A stretch of DNA of 34,087 bases, taken from assembly GCF_007859915.1 (NCBI RefSeq), contig NZ_SJPM01000008.1:1-34087 (forward strand). Reading direction: 5' to 3'. The DNA comes from Neorhodopirellula pilleata (GTDB lineage Bacteria; Planctomycetota; Planctomycetia; Pirellulales; Pirellulaceae). How positions within the stretch are numbered: position 1 is the stretch's first letter; each line of letters starts with the position of its first letter. This document shows, one piece after another, positions 18,624-26,810 of this stretch. Both the position numbers and the translations under genes were made by a program. The notes under the pieces are model-generated. The model saw only the letters and a program-made list of their open reading frames with translations. It was not told the DNA's origin and searched no databases.

Positions 18624-18661
18624 ACAAAAATAGCCACTTGCTGAGTTTCAGCAAGTGGCTA
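18624..18661 (-). terminator. Intrinsic terminator directly after ssrA
   Basis: A perfect 14-bp stem (18631-18644 with 18648-18661) with a three-base loop is followed on the minus strand by TTTTT. It begins two bases after the tmRNA 3' end. It lies inside the island boundary, so the island appears to have brought a replacement for the terminator it displaced to 155-190. Confidence 0.85.
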
Positions 18662-18663
18662 AT

Positions 18664-19042
18664 TAGTGGAGGCGGGGAGGATTGAACTCCCGTCCCGCGA
18701 TGCATCCACGATGCCGTCTACATGTGTAGTCAAACCATTTGTAGAGACTCGAGGTCTCCTTTTCGCTTCATCGGGCGCTGTTTGACAGGCTCCCCAATCG
18801 GCTAACTCAAATCTTGTTTAACGACCCGCGTCTTGAGTAAGACGGGTCGCGATCCGGAATTGTGACGGACATTCGGGCGACTCCGGCGATCCCCCTCAGT
18901 CCGCGCTACCTGTTCTTAGGCGGCGAGTGCAAAGTTTTCTTCTGCAACTAAAATTTGCGATCAGATTTTTACGTGGCCTTCTGATCAACCACGACACGCA
19001 GGCATTCGCTTCTTGACAACCGGTCGATTCCAAGTCGCCCCC
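18664..19042 (-). ncRNA. ssrA: tmRNA (transfer-messenger RNA)
   Basis: About 379 nt. The 5' end GGGGGCG (19036-19042) pairs with CGCCTCC (18668-18674) to form the acceptor stem, with one G-U pair. The T arm is GGGAG-TTCAATC-CTCCC. The mRNA-like part encodes the degradation tag on the minus strand at 18916-18945: GCA GAA GAA AAC TTT GCA CTC GCC GCC TAA, giving AEENFALAA. tmRNA with SmpB rescues ribosomes stalled on broken messages and tags the nascent chain for proteolysis. The encoded 3' tail reads A-CTA rather than A-CCA, so the mature CCA would need trimming and nucleotide addition. The gene is intact despite the island at its 3' end. Confidence 0.95.
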
Positions 19043-19074
19043 GAGTTAAGACGTCCAACCTAATCGGACGTCGC

Positions 19075-19104
19075 GAATCAGCCGTCGTCACCCGAAAGTG
19101 TCAA
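19075..19104 (-). promoter_or_regulatory. Candidate ssrA promoter
   Basis: On the minus strand TTGACA (19099-19104) is separated by 18 bases from TGATTC (19075-19080). Transcription would begin some 25 bases before the mature tmRNA 5' end, leaving a leader for RNase P to remove. The -10 is a weak match. Confidence 0.4.
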
Positions 19105-19157
19105 TCCGACGGCTTTTGATAACCTACCAGACGAAGGGTCCGGCGGAAAGGTTCACT

Positions 19158-19203
19158 GGTTCGTGTTTATTCGTGCTGTTCGTGTTATTCACGCTGTTCG
19201 TGG
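19158..19203 (+). repeat. Short degenerate TTCGTG repeat
   Basis: TTCGTG or the closely related TTCACG recurs about every 8-10 bases (TTCGTGTTTATTCGTG..., TTCACGCTGTTCGTG). It overlaps the last codons of the neighbouring minus-strand gene, which may therefore have gained its tail from the repeat. Confidence 0.5.
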
Positions 19204-19766
19204 GCCCGGATTCCAGGCAGATTGCGGCGACGACTCAGGGGCCGCGACTCGGGCAGGTCGACCTGGAACTCTTCTTGGAATCGGCGGCGCTCGACGGGGG
19301 TCGCGTAATAGGCTAGCCAAGTCTCGTTGTCGTCGATGCAACGCCATTCGAGTTCGTTGCCGGGTGAGGCAAGTTTCTTTTCACAGCACGACAAGATGTC
19401 GCGGCAGATCAACGTGTACAGTTCGCGATCACTGAGATGGTCGGTGCAGGACAGTACGATATTTTGGGATTGCAATCGCACGAGCGTGTCAATCAGCGTC
19501 GCTTCCAATGCGGTATCGTCGAGTGATTCGGGCGCGGGGATCGAGAGAGGCGGATCGAACCAGTCTCGGATCGGCAAAGCCGGGGCCCGTTCCCATGCCA
19601 AGATCGAGGCTAAGTATTCGTTTTCCTGCTTCAATGGCATTCGGCGGGTCGTCGGATCATCGATCGACTCGTCGCGGTAAGGCTCCAGCTCGTCTCTCAA
19701 TCGAGCGTTGTCGATCATTAGATCCACTTCATCGATCATCGGTCGACTTGTCTCACTCATATCCAT
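19185..19766 (-). CDS. Hypothetical protein, acidic, no recognised domain
   Basis: A 193-residue product from an ATG at 19764-19766 (GGGAAGG precedes it; an ATG two codons later is equally possible, and the frame is open further upstream). The sequence is acidic and helical, with no membrane segment or signal peptide. It carries a motif-rich middle (LSCTDHLSDRELYTLICRDILSCCEKK) and WLAYYATPVERRRFQEEF near the end. The composition and codon pattern look like a real planctomycete gene. I do not recognise the family. It lies 216 bases downstream of the kinase-Hsp70 gene on the same strand and upstream of ssrA, so it may be the last gene of that transcript. Confidence 0.7.
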   Translation of the reverse strand: MDMSETSRPMIDEVDLMIDNARLRDELEPYRDESIDDPTTRRMPLKQENEYLASILAWERAPALPIRDWFDPPLSIPAPESLDDTALEATLIDTLVRLQSQNIVLSCTDHLSDRELYTLICRDILSCCEKKLASPGNELEWRCIDDNETWLAYYATPVERRRFQEEFQVDLPESRPLSRRRNLPGIRAHEQRE

Positions 19767-19982
19767 GGTTTCCGTGCCTTCCCAATTGCAATAGGGTGGT
19801 GCGTTGCGTTGAGGAACGTTCCTCACACTCCGTTTTCGATGCACCCAAATTATCCGGAGTTGCCCGGGGTTCCAGCGATAATTGAGTCAAAACGCGGACT
19901 TCGGCAATAAATTGAAAGGCCTCGGTTGGCCTGATCGTTACGAACGTTAATGATTGCCAAAGCACGTTCCGTCACCAATTGC

Positions 19983-22900
19983 CTAGGCGTGAGCGGCGAC
20001 CCATTCTCGCCAGTTCTCCCACTGCTCAGGGGTAACGGCGAGTTGAGGCAAAGCGGGCAGTTGAACGGTTCGGCCAAGCTCGGGATTCTCCATATGGACC
20101 GATAACAGACCGTTGATATCGATCTCAAATCCGAGCCGCCGGACGGGTGCTTCGTCGCCATGATCGACGGTGATCGAGTGCCTCCCGAGCGTTTGCCACG
20201 CCTCGTCGTCGACGCCGGAGGATTCGACCAATGCCAACGTCAGTTGATTGTCTTTCGTCTTGCCGCCGAGTTGCCGATTGGACCGTGCGGGCGTGCTCGT
20301 TTGACGCGAGATGATCGGTAAGATCTTACGTTTACCCCGTTGGTCCGCCACCACAAACCCGACCGAATGCGAGGTCCGCGATTGAACGGGCAGCAGTCCG
20401 CCTCGGTTTCCGGGAAGTTCAGCGGCGACGCAAGCGACCGCCCCGCGGGCCGCGTCGGTGTAATCAAAGAACTCGAGCTGGACATTGGGAGGTAACCCGG
20501 CGAAAACGCGTTGCCGGATCGGCGGTAATCGCAAGATCGGACTGAGCACGAAACATCGGGTCAGCGTTTCAATGGAAATGTTGGCGCGCTCGCAAGACGT
20601 TTGGATCGCGTGTTCGATCGCTTGCAATAAATCGTCGCAGGCGGCCAGCCACTCGTCTCGGGTGATCGTGATCGTTTGCGTTTGACCGAGATGCTGAATT
20701 TCGACCTTCGTACTGGGCATCAGCAACAAGGAATTCATCGCCCGTTCGCCGGCCATTTGAACCTTGGCGGCGTAGATTAAACGTTGCCGCTGGGAGTCGG
20801 CGGTTTGGGAGTCGGCAGAGTGGGAATCGTGCCGCGGGGCGGTCGCCGGCAAAGGGGAAAGTTTGGACGAGATCAATTCCACCAACCGCGACGTCCAAAC
20901 GATCGAACCATGACGCCAATGTCCGGCGGACGCCAATTGCTCAATCTTCAAGTTGCGTTTGCGAATCACCGCGACATCGAGCGCTTGGCCGGTCAAGCCG
21001 ACATACAACACAGTGGCATCAAGGTCATCAATGATCGCATCCGCGTTCTCTTCCTTGGAATCTTCAAGCTCTTTGTATTTGTGCCGCGCCGTGGAGCCAT
21101 TTTGGGACTGCTCGAATGCGAATCGTGTCACGGCAAGACTGCGGTCGATTAGTCGGATCGAAGGCAACCCAGCGAGTTGGGCCGCCGTGTGAATTCCTCT
21201 CCGGTGCAGCTGGTCGTAACAGGTAGGCACGGTAATCGCAACGGCGTCGGGCCAACTCTCGTGGCGATGCCAGTTCGATCCCAGAACCGTGTCGATCGAA
21301 TGATAAGCTTTGCCGCCCGGTAAACCGATTTCGCTGATCAGGTCGGCATTGGTGATCCCAGCGTCGCGTGCGAGCTCGTGGTTCATCAACGTGGTGCCAA
21401 CAAGGTGTCGCAAACAAAGCGAGGTGGCAACTTCAGCCGGACACATCCGACCGTCGATCCGACGTTGAAGGTCGGGACGATCGAAATACATCAGTTGGCA
21501 GTGGGATACTCGTCGCGGATGATTTCGACGCAGCTCATAGGCGGGTTGACCGAATAACAGCGACGACGAGTTGCCCGACGAACCAGCGGAGGTGATTGGC
21601 GAGGACAACTCGGCGACTGCCATGCGGAAGAGCGATTGCGGCCCGCCGTCACCCGCCACAGGCCAACCCGCTTGAATCCGTCGGTCCGATAAGCCGACGG
21701 CGGTGGCGGCGTGGGTCATGCCCAGGTCGATGCCCAGGATGCTTAGGCCTTCCGTGGAAGTCGAAGTGGTTTTCCGGTTTGGTTCGCCCGACGTCGAACC
21801 TTCGTCGGATAGTTTGCGCTGAGAAAAGTCAAGCACCCACGCCGGCGTCGAGCGATCGTTGTCGTAGGGTGCCATCGCACGGGCGACTTCGTCCATCGAA
21901 CCGTAGCGTTCGCCGGGACGTTTGGCCAACATGCGGCGAACGACATTCGCTAACGTCAAATCAACGTCTTGTCGAAACGACATCAAATCGGGAATCTCGC
22001 CGTGCCGATGCCCATAAACTTGATCGATCAATTCACCTTGAAACGGTGGGTGTCCGACCAACAAATAGAACAACGTCGCACCGAGAGAATATTGGTCGCT
22101 ACGAGCATCGGCGGACTCCGGATCCTCGAGTTGTTCCGGCGAAATGAACGAGAGCGTGCCAAGAAGCGATCTGCGTCGAGACGACACGATTTGCAGCGAT
22201 GATCCTGGGCTAGGTGGATCGGACGAATCTTGAACGCTTGACGAATCGGCATTCCTGTCCGCATCGGAAGATGTCACGTCTGGATATCCTGGCTCGCCTG
22301 ACCGCTCAGCCGAGTGCCATTGATACGAGAACCGGGCCAACCCCAGATCGAGAAGTTTGATCGTGCCCTCGCGGGATCGCATTAGATTGCCCGGCTTGAC
22401 GTCCCGATGGATGATCCCGGCGGTGTGGGCGTGATGCAACGCGAACGCGGCTTGCCGAATCGCCGAGGTCGCATCGCCGATGGACATCGGCCCTTCTTGG
22501 GCAACGGCTTGCGACAACGTCACACCGTCGACGTACTCCATCGCCAAAAAGTGAATCCCTTCGGCTTGCCCGGCGTCGAAGGCAGTCACGATGTTGGGGT
22601 GCATCAATCGAGAAGCGGCACGAATTTCTTCGTAAAATCGATCCACGCTGCTAGCCCGATGGAGCCACCGAATCGGCAGAATCTTGAGCGCGACGTTGCG
22701 GCCCATCGATCGATGCACGGCCATGAAGACTTCGCCCATGCCACCGCTGCCGAGTCGTTTGCCGATCTGGTAGCCGCCGATGAATTCGGGCAGACGGGAT
22801 TCGTCGGGGTCCTCGGATCCCTGCCCCGCGATTTTCCGGCCGTCATCCGCCGCGATCGCAAACTGGCTGCTGATGGCGAACGAATCGTCGTTGTCGCCTG

Positions 22901-23048
22901 ACGAGTGCTGATCTGGCGCGAGTGTTTGCTCGCCCGTCCCGCTAAGCTGAACGACATCCGCCCACGAATCACCCGATTCGGGTTCGATCGAACCCGATTG
23001 ATTGGCACCCATACCGGGCGAATCAGAATCGTTTGGCAAACTGTTCAA
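19983..23048 (-). CDS. Ser/Thr protein kinase fused to a degenerate Hsp70-like region
   Basis: A 1021-residue protein. After a disordered 85-residue N-terminus comes a Hanks-type kinase (about 92-395): glycine loop LGSGGMGEVF, Lys122, HRDVKPGN (D216), DLG in place of DFG (234-236), and a long Ser/Asp-rich insert (about 241-295) before the SPEQ motif. From about 436 the chain resembles an Hsp70 nucleotide-binding domain: ILGIDLGMTHAATAV (phosphate 1), AVAITVPTCYDQLHRRGIHTA (VPA-type connector), DAARGAVACVAA. The phosphate-2 motif is replaced by VGLTGQALDV and the adenosine motif by LSPILRLPPI, so ATP hydrolysis by this half is doubtful. The C-terminus (GFEIDINGLLSVHMEN) looks like the start of the Hsp70 substrate-binding beta-sandwich. 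No membrane helix is seen, so it is probably cytoplasmic. A stress- or misfolding-sensing kinase is a reasonable inference. Confidence 0.9.
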   Translation of the reverse strand: MNSLPNDSDSPGMGANQSGSIEPESGDSWADVVQLSGTGEQTLAPDQHSSGDNDDSFAISSQFAIAADDGRKIAGQGSEDPDESRLPEFIGGYQIGKRLGSGGMGEVFMAVHRSMGRNVALKILPIRWLHRASSVDRFYEEIRAASRLMHPNIVTAFDAGQAEGIHFLAMEYVDGVTLSQAVAQEGPMSIGDATSAIRQAAFALHHAHTAGIIHRDVKPGNLMRSREGTIKLLDLGLARFSYQWHSAERSGEPGYPDVTSSDADRNADSSSVQDSSDPPSPGSSLQIVSSRRRSLLGTLSFISPEQLEDPESADARSDQYSLGATLFYLLVGHPPFQGELIDQVYGHRHGEIPDLMSFRQDVDLTLANVVRRMLAKRPGERYGSMDEVARAMAPYDNDRSTPAWVLDFSQRKLSDEGSTSGEPNRKTTSTSTEGLSILGIDLGMTHAATAVGLSDRRIQAGWPVAGDGGPQSLFRMAVAELSSPITSAGSSGNSSSLLFGQPAYELRRNHPRRVSHCQLMYFDRPDLQRRIDGRMCPAEVATSLCLRHLVGTTLMNHELARDAGITNADLISEIGLPGGKAYHSIDTVLGSNWHRHESWPDAVAITVPTCYDQLHRRGIHTAAQLAGLPSIRLIDRSLAVTRFAFEQSQNGSTARHKYKELEDSKEENADAIIDDLDATVLYVGLTGQALDVAVIRKRNLKIEQLASAGHWRHGSIVWTSRLVELISSKLSPLPATAPRHDSHSADSQTADSQRQRLIYAAKVQMAGERAMNSLLLMPSTKVEIQHLGQTQTITITRDEWLAACDDLLQAIEHAIQTSCERANISIETLTRCFVLSPILRLPPIRQRVFAGLPPNVQLEFFDYTDAARGAVACVAAELPGNRGGLLPVQSRTSHSVGFVVADQRGKRKILPIISRQTSTPARSNRQLGGKTKDNQLTLALVESSGVDDEAWQTLGRHSITVDHGDEAPVRRLGFEIDINGLLSVHMENPELGRTVQLPALPQLAVTPEQWENWREWVAAHA

Positions 23049-23295
23049 GGGGAAGCCCAGTATTTAGACTATCGAACCAGCGGACCAAAATAACCCGATT
23101 CTGGTTCTTATCGAGCTTTTGACTCATTTGAATTCGGAAACACTCCGATTCGTCGAGCGAGGCAGCAGTTCCTTCAAATTGTGATGATTGTGCCGCTCGG
23201 ATGATCGCCCGCACATTGGGCCCATTCCCGGCTGACCGATTTATGTTAGGCCATTGTGGTCTTGATTTCGACAACTCTTTCCACGGTTTCCTCTC

Positions 23296-24267
23296 TTGGC
23301 CGCTTCCTCCCCTTTGCCTTCCCGTACCCTGCGAATCGCGACCCGTGAAAGTCCGTTGGCGATGTGGCAGGCTGAGTATGTCGCCTCCCGATTGGCGTCT
23401 TTCGGATTTGAATCGGTTCTCGTGCCGCTGGTCAGCGGTGGTGACACGGACATGCGTCCGATCGACGGAACTCGCCAAGTGGGCGTTTTCACCAAGCGGA
23501 TTCAGCAAGCTCTCGTTGACGACGAGGCCGATGTGGCGGTGCATTCACTCAAGGACCTGCCTACGGCCCACGATCCGAGGTTCCACTTGGCGGCGGTCCC
23601 GGAGCGAGAAACCGTACTGGACACCTTGGTGACGTTGGACGGACGAACGCTCAGCGAACTTCCCGCCGGGGCGAAAGTCGGCACGGGAAGCACCCGGCGG
23701 ATGGCTCAATTGAAAGCCCTTCGCGGCGATTTGGATATTCAACCGATTCGGGGCAACGTACAAACGCGACTTTCCAAATTACGGTCCGGCGAGTTCGATG
23801 CGATCGTGCTGGCCGAAGCCGGCGTCGTACGGTTGGAAATGCACGACCTTCCTCGATCCTCGCTCTCACTCGTCGACATGCTGCCCGCACCCGGCCAAGG
23901 AGCATTGGGGATCGAAGTCCGCAGCGAGGACCACGCGGCTGTATCGGCGGTCGGGCGGTTGAACGACCGCTCGGCGAGTTTCTGTGTGACGGTCGAGCGG
24001 ACGGTTTTGGCCGAATTGCACGGCGGTTGTTTGGCACCGATCGCCGCTCACGCGATCACCGAACCGACCAATGAGGGAGCCATGAGATTGTCGATCACCG
24101 CTAGGGTAATGTCGGCCGACGGTCAAACGTGCCTGCACGAGACGGCAAACTGCAAGATTACCCCAAGCGATTCGCTCGATCGGGCCAAAGACCTCGGTCG
24201 GCAAATCGCAGAAAAACTCAAAACCGCCGGAGCCGAAGCACTCATCCAAGCCTCTCGCCCCGCGTAA
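23296..24267 (+). CDS. hemC: Hydroxymethylbilane synthase (porphobilinogen deaminase)
   Basis: A 323-residue enzyme that joins four porphobilinogens into hydroxymethylbilane, the linear tetrapyrrole of haem biosynthesis, in the cytoplasm. Family motifs are clear: RIATRESPLAMWQA near the N-terminus, HSLKDLP with the catalytic Asp at about 87, GTGSTRR and IRGNVQTRL for substrate carboxylates, PAPGQGALGIE, and HGGCLAP with Cys245 for the dipyrromethane cofactor. The start is TTG at 23296; no ATG or GTG lies between it and the conserved TLRIATRES. It is divergent from the kinase-Hsp70 gene (247-base spacer) and convergent with the glutathione peroxidase gene. The length is near normal. Confidence 0.97.
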   Translation: MAASSPLPSRTLRIATRESPLAMWQAEYVASRLASFGFESVLVPLVSGGDTDMRPIDGTRQVGVFTKRIQQALVDDEADVAVHSLKDLPTAHDPRFHLAAVPERETVLDTLVTLDGRTLSELPAGAKVGTGSTRRMAQLKALRGDLDIQPIRGNVQTRLSKLRSGEFDAIVLAEAGVVRLEMHDLPRSSLSLVDMLPAPGQGALGIEVRSEDHAAVSAVGRLNDRSASFCVTVERTVLAELHGGCLAPIAAHAITEPTNEGAMRLSITARVMSADGQTCLHETANCKITPSDSLDRAKDLGRQIAEKLKTAGAEALIQASRPA

Positions 24268-24268
24268 A

Positions 24269-24377
24269 GTAGGCTGGGTCGCAGCGATCGCGGAGACCCG
24301 GCAGGCGGTTGGCGCATCGCTGAACGGCAATGGGCGCTGCCGGGTGTTCGTCGCAAAGCCTCCTCCACCCAGCCTAC
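24269..24377. repeat. Long imperfect palindrome between hemC and the glutathione peroxidase gene
   Basis: The outer arms GTAGGCTGGGT (24269-24279) and ACCCAGCCTAC (24367-24377) are perfectly complementary; inner arms such as ACCCGGCAG and CTGCCGGGT extend the stem. It overlaps nothing essential between convergent genes and may act as a bidirectional terminator. The left 36 bases recur at 26747-26782 with one mismatch, so it is a mobile or dispersed REP-like element. Confidence 0.75.
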
Positions 24378-24384
24378 TTCACGA

Positions 24385-24957
24385 CTACTTTGCGGCCAGT
24401 TGGGCTTCGATCGCTGAAACCAAATCTTCATCCGACGGCGCGGTCCGTGGGCTGAATCGATTGACCAACTTTCCATCACGGCCGATCAAGAACTTTTCAA
24501 AGTTCCATGAGATCGGTCCCGATCCGGCAGGCTTCGCGTCTTGGCTGGTCAAGTGTTTGTACAAGTCGCACGCGTCCTTGTTGACGTTCACTTTGCTCAT
24601 CATCGGGAAAGTCACATCGTACTTGGTCGAGCAAAACTGCTTGATTTCGGCTTCGGTGCCCGGTTCCTGTCCACCGAATTCGTTGCAGGGAAAGCCGAGG
24701 ATCACCAAGCCTTTGTCCTGGTATTTTTCATAAAGCGATTGCAGACCGGCGTATTGCCGAGTTAATCCGCATTTGCTGGCGACGTTGACGATCAACACAA
24801 CCTTGCCTTCGTAGTCGTGAAGGTCGACGTTCTCACCGTCGATCGTCTTGGCCTGGAAACTCAGCGAGCATTCGTGGTCGGTCGACGAAGGTTCAGCAGA
24901 AACAGGTTGGGTCATCAGACATCCAAGAGCAAGAGTCAAAAGCAACATTCGTGACAT
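24385..24957 (-). CDS. Glutathione peroxidase family protein, exported
   Basis: From the ATG at 24955-24957 the product is 190 residues with a signal peptide (MSRMLLLTLALG ... VSA, cleavage after about residue 21). An upstream ATG at 25026 would add 23 residues in front of the signal and is less likely. The peroxidase core has the catalytic tetrad: Cys63 in ASKCGLT, Gln97 in CNEFGGQEPG, Trp151 and Asn152 in SWNFEKFL. Cys replaces selenocysteine, as in most bacterial relatives, which usually draw electrons from thioredoxin rather than glutathione. It reduces hydrogen peroxide and organic hydroperoxides in the periplasm. It is divergent from the SDR gene. Confidence 0.95.
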   Translation of the reverse strand: MSRMLLLTLALGCLMTQPVSAEPSSTDHECSLSFQAKTIDGENVDLHDYEGKVVLIVNVASKCGLTRQYAGLQSLYEKYQDKGLVILGFPCNEFGGQEPGTEAEIKQFCSTKYDVTFPMMSKVNVNKDACDLYKHLTSQDAKPAGSGPISWNFEKFLIGRDGKLVNRFSPRTAPSDEDLVSAIEAQLAAK

Positions 24958-25124
24958 CGGGAAGGTTCCGTAAGGAGGGGATTGGGGGCGAGAAGCCATT
25001 TTTGGCTCTCGCGATATCATATCCACTTGGCAATGCGAATGCGAACGGTGAAGATTCGGCGTTCATCTTTTGCGAACGGGTTCCGACCGCTGTCGCGTTC
25101 CCACACCAACTAGGAAACTCGACC

Positions 25125-25859
25125 ATGAATCAACTACAGGGCAAAAACGTCGCCGTGATCGGCGGCGGAACGGGCATCGGAGCGGGAATCGCCCGCGAAT
25201 TGGCGATGGCGGGAGCGAACGTGACCGTGGGTGGACGCCGCCGAGAACCACTCGAGGCGTTATCGCAAGCCACCGCCTCGCCGGTCAAAATCCGCACCCA
25301 CACGATCGACGTCGCCGACAACGGGAGCATTGAAACGTTCTTTCAAGACTTTCGTGCCAACGTTGGCGATGTCGATATCCTCGTCAACAGCGCCGGGATC
25401 AATATCGTTAAACGCACGATGGCCGAAATGGACCCGGACGAATGGGATCGCGTGCTGCGGATCAATGCGACCGGAGCCTACCGATGCATGCACCAAGTTC
25501 TGCCGTCGATGCGAGACCGTCGCGACGGGTTGGTGGTGAACATTTCATCCGTGGCGGGAAAACGTGCAATCTCGCTCGGTGGTGTCGTTTACTGCGCGAG
25601 CAAATTTGCGATGACGGCGATGGGCACGGCCGTCGCCAACGAAGTCCGTCACGAAGGTGTGCGGATCACCAACGTTTACCCCGGCGAAGTCAACACGCCG
25701 ATCCTCGACAATCGTCCCGTGCCCGTCTCACAAGAGCACAAAGAATCGATCCTGCAGCCTCAAGACATTGCGGGAATCGTATTGTCGATCTGTCTATTAC
25801 CACCACGGGCTTGCGTACCGGAGATCGTGATCAAGCCGACGACTCAGGAATGGGTTTAA
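25125..25859 (+). CDS. Short-chain dehydrogenase/reductase
   Basis: From the ATG at 25125, preceded by AGGAAAC, the product is 244 residues, the usual SDR size. The Rossmann glycine motif GGGTGIGAGIA (13-23) binds NAD(P); NSAG (88-91), Asn114, Ser142 and YCASK (Tyr156, Lys160) form the classical catalytic set. Upstream in-frame codons give a non-homologous extension and were rejected. The arginine triplet at about 38-40 after the second strand suggests NADP(H) preference. The substrate is not determinable. The protein has no signal peptide and is probably cytoplasmic. Confidence 0.95.
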   Translation: MNQLQGKNVAVIGGGTGIGAGIARELAMAGANVTVGGRRREPLEALSQATASPVKIRTHTIDVADNGSIETFFQDFRANVGDVDILVNSAGINIVKRTMAEMDPDEWDRVLRINATGAYRCMHQVLPSMRDRRDGLVVNISSVAGKRAISLGGVVYCASKFAMTAMGTAVANEVRHEGVRITNVYPGEVNTPILDNRPVPVSQEHKESILQPQDIAGIVLSICLLPPRACVPEIVIKPTTQEWV

Positions 25860-25947
25860 TCGGCAAAAGTTTCCTGAACCGCACAATCGCGATAAGCCGA
25901 TAACAAGAGAGAGCTTCTGTTATTGTTCTCCTCTTGCTCGTGTCATC

Positions 25948-26742
25948 GTGAAGGCTCCCATGCGGTCCGTGTTACCCACTCGCGAGTTCCTCGTCGATAT
26001 CGCGTTGGTGGGGATCGCTTGCTTGGCACTGGTTTGCAGTTGGTTCCCCGTCGAGCCCGTCATCGTGGCCTCATGGCAGGATTCGGACGGCAAACGGGTG
26101 GAACGCCGCGTCGAAGGTCTCGGGCAAAACGCCGAGAAGATTCGCCACGCGGTCATCGCGAAGCTCACCCGACCCCGCTCAGCGAGCGTAGGGATCATGC
26201 GATGGCAACAGGAAACGTCACAATTCTATGCCGATGCAACCGCGGCCGCCGCGTCGAACGCAAGTGTGTTTCGCCAAGTTTCACACGCTTCGCCATCACC
26301 AGACGGTGACCGGGCCGTAGCTTGGCAAGCTTATTGGCAAGATCGTGCGACGCGGTCGGAGCAATGGCTTCAAGAACGAGCATCCGAGCAGGCCCGCGTC
26401 GTCGCGAGTTTTAGTGAGTCCCTGACGGTCTCCACGATCGAACCGCTAATCCCGGATCAACGAACGGCGGCGTTGGGTTTTGCGATCGCTCTGTCCGCAA
26501 TGCTGTTGGGTTGTGTCTGGCGAGGTTTGTCTCCAGCACGCAGGTTCGTTGATGAGGCGTCTGAATCGCTTCTGTTACCACCCGCTTCACCGGAACCGAC
26601 AAACACAGAAACCGCCGCGATGTCGTTTCGTGCCGCTTGGGTGCAAATCCGACAACCGCCGATCGTTCGCCTCCGCCAGGCCTGCGGATGGGCCATCGTC
26701 CTATCCGCCATCATCAGCATGACCATCCGTCTAACGATGTAA
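25948..26742 (+). CDS. Hypothetical membrane protein
   Basis: A 264-residue product from GTG at 25948; an ATG four codons later is an alternative. It has three likely membrane helices: about 15-35 (VDIALVGIACLALVCSWF), about 174-192 (ALGFAIALSAMLLGCVW) and 246-262 (CGWAIVLSAIISMTI). Between the first two lies a hydrophilic helical domain of about 135 residues with many Ala, Gln and Arg, probably outside the cytoplasm. No known domain is recognised. The architecture recalls accessory membrane proteins of polysaccharide-export or chain-length type, but no such motif is present. It is 88 bases after the SDR gene on the same strand. Confidence 0.75.
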   Translation: MKAPMRSVLPTREFLVDIALVGIACLALVCSWFPVEPVIVASWQDSDGKRVERRVEGLGQNAEKIRHAVIAKLTRPRSASVGIMRWQQETSQFYADATAAAASNASVFRQVSHASPSPDGDRAVAWQAYWQDRATRSEQWLQERASEQARVVASFSESLTVSTIEPLIPDQRTAALGFAIALSAMLLGCVWRGLSPARRFVDEASESLLLPPASPEPTNTETAAMSFRAAWVQIRQPPIVRLRQACGWAIVLSAIISMTIRLTM

Positions 26743-26746
26743 CAAC

Positions 26747-26782
26747 GTAGGCTGGGTCGCAGCGATAGCGGAGACCCGGCAG
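26747..26782 (+). repeat. Second copy of the hemC-side repeat, left arm only
   Basis: The sequence matches 24269-24304 in 35 of 36 bases. The complementary right arm is missing; it is replaced by CT-rich sequence leading into the hexamer array. Confidence 0.85.
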
Positions 26783-26810
26783 TTCTTGGTTCTTGGTTTT
26801 ATGCCGAGCT

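Larger units (their letters stand above)
195..18679. mobile_element. Genomic island integrated at the 3' end of ssrA
   Basis: The interval is bounded by a 15-bp direct repeat, AGTGGAGGCGGGGAG, at 195-209 and 18665-18679. The right copy is the acceptor and T-stem end of a complete tmRNA gene, a classic target of tyrosine recombinases. An integrase-like pseudogene lies next to that end, oriented away from ssrA. A shared 15-bp motif lies inside both ends (306-320 and 18509-18523), and a terminator flanks each att copy. The cargo is the ECF sigma factor, the kinase, the giant exported protein and several gene remnants. The integrase has lost its catalytic half, so the island is probably immobile. 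The boundaries are inferred from the repeats; no empty site was available for comparison. Confidence 0.75.

Noticed and set aside
18668..18700. A tRNA gene suggested by the T-arm sequence
   Set aside because: The T arm belongs to the tmRNA: the tag reading frame and the matching 5' acceptor strand at 19036-19042 are present, and no anticodon arm is found.
23023..23544. A minus-strand frame of 173 codons across the hemC start
   Set aside because: It overlaps the well-supported start of hemC and the kinase start, and its composition is not protein-like.
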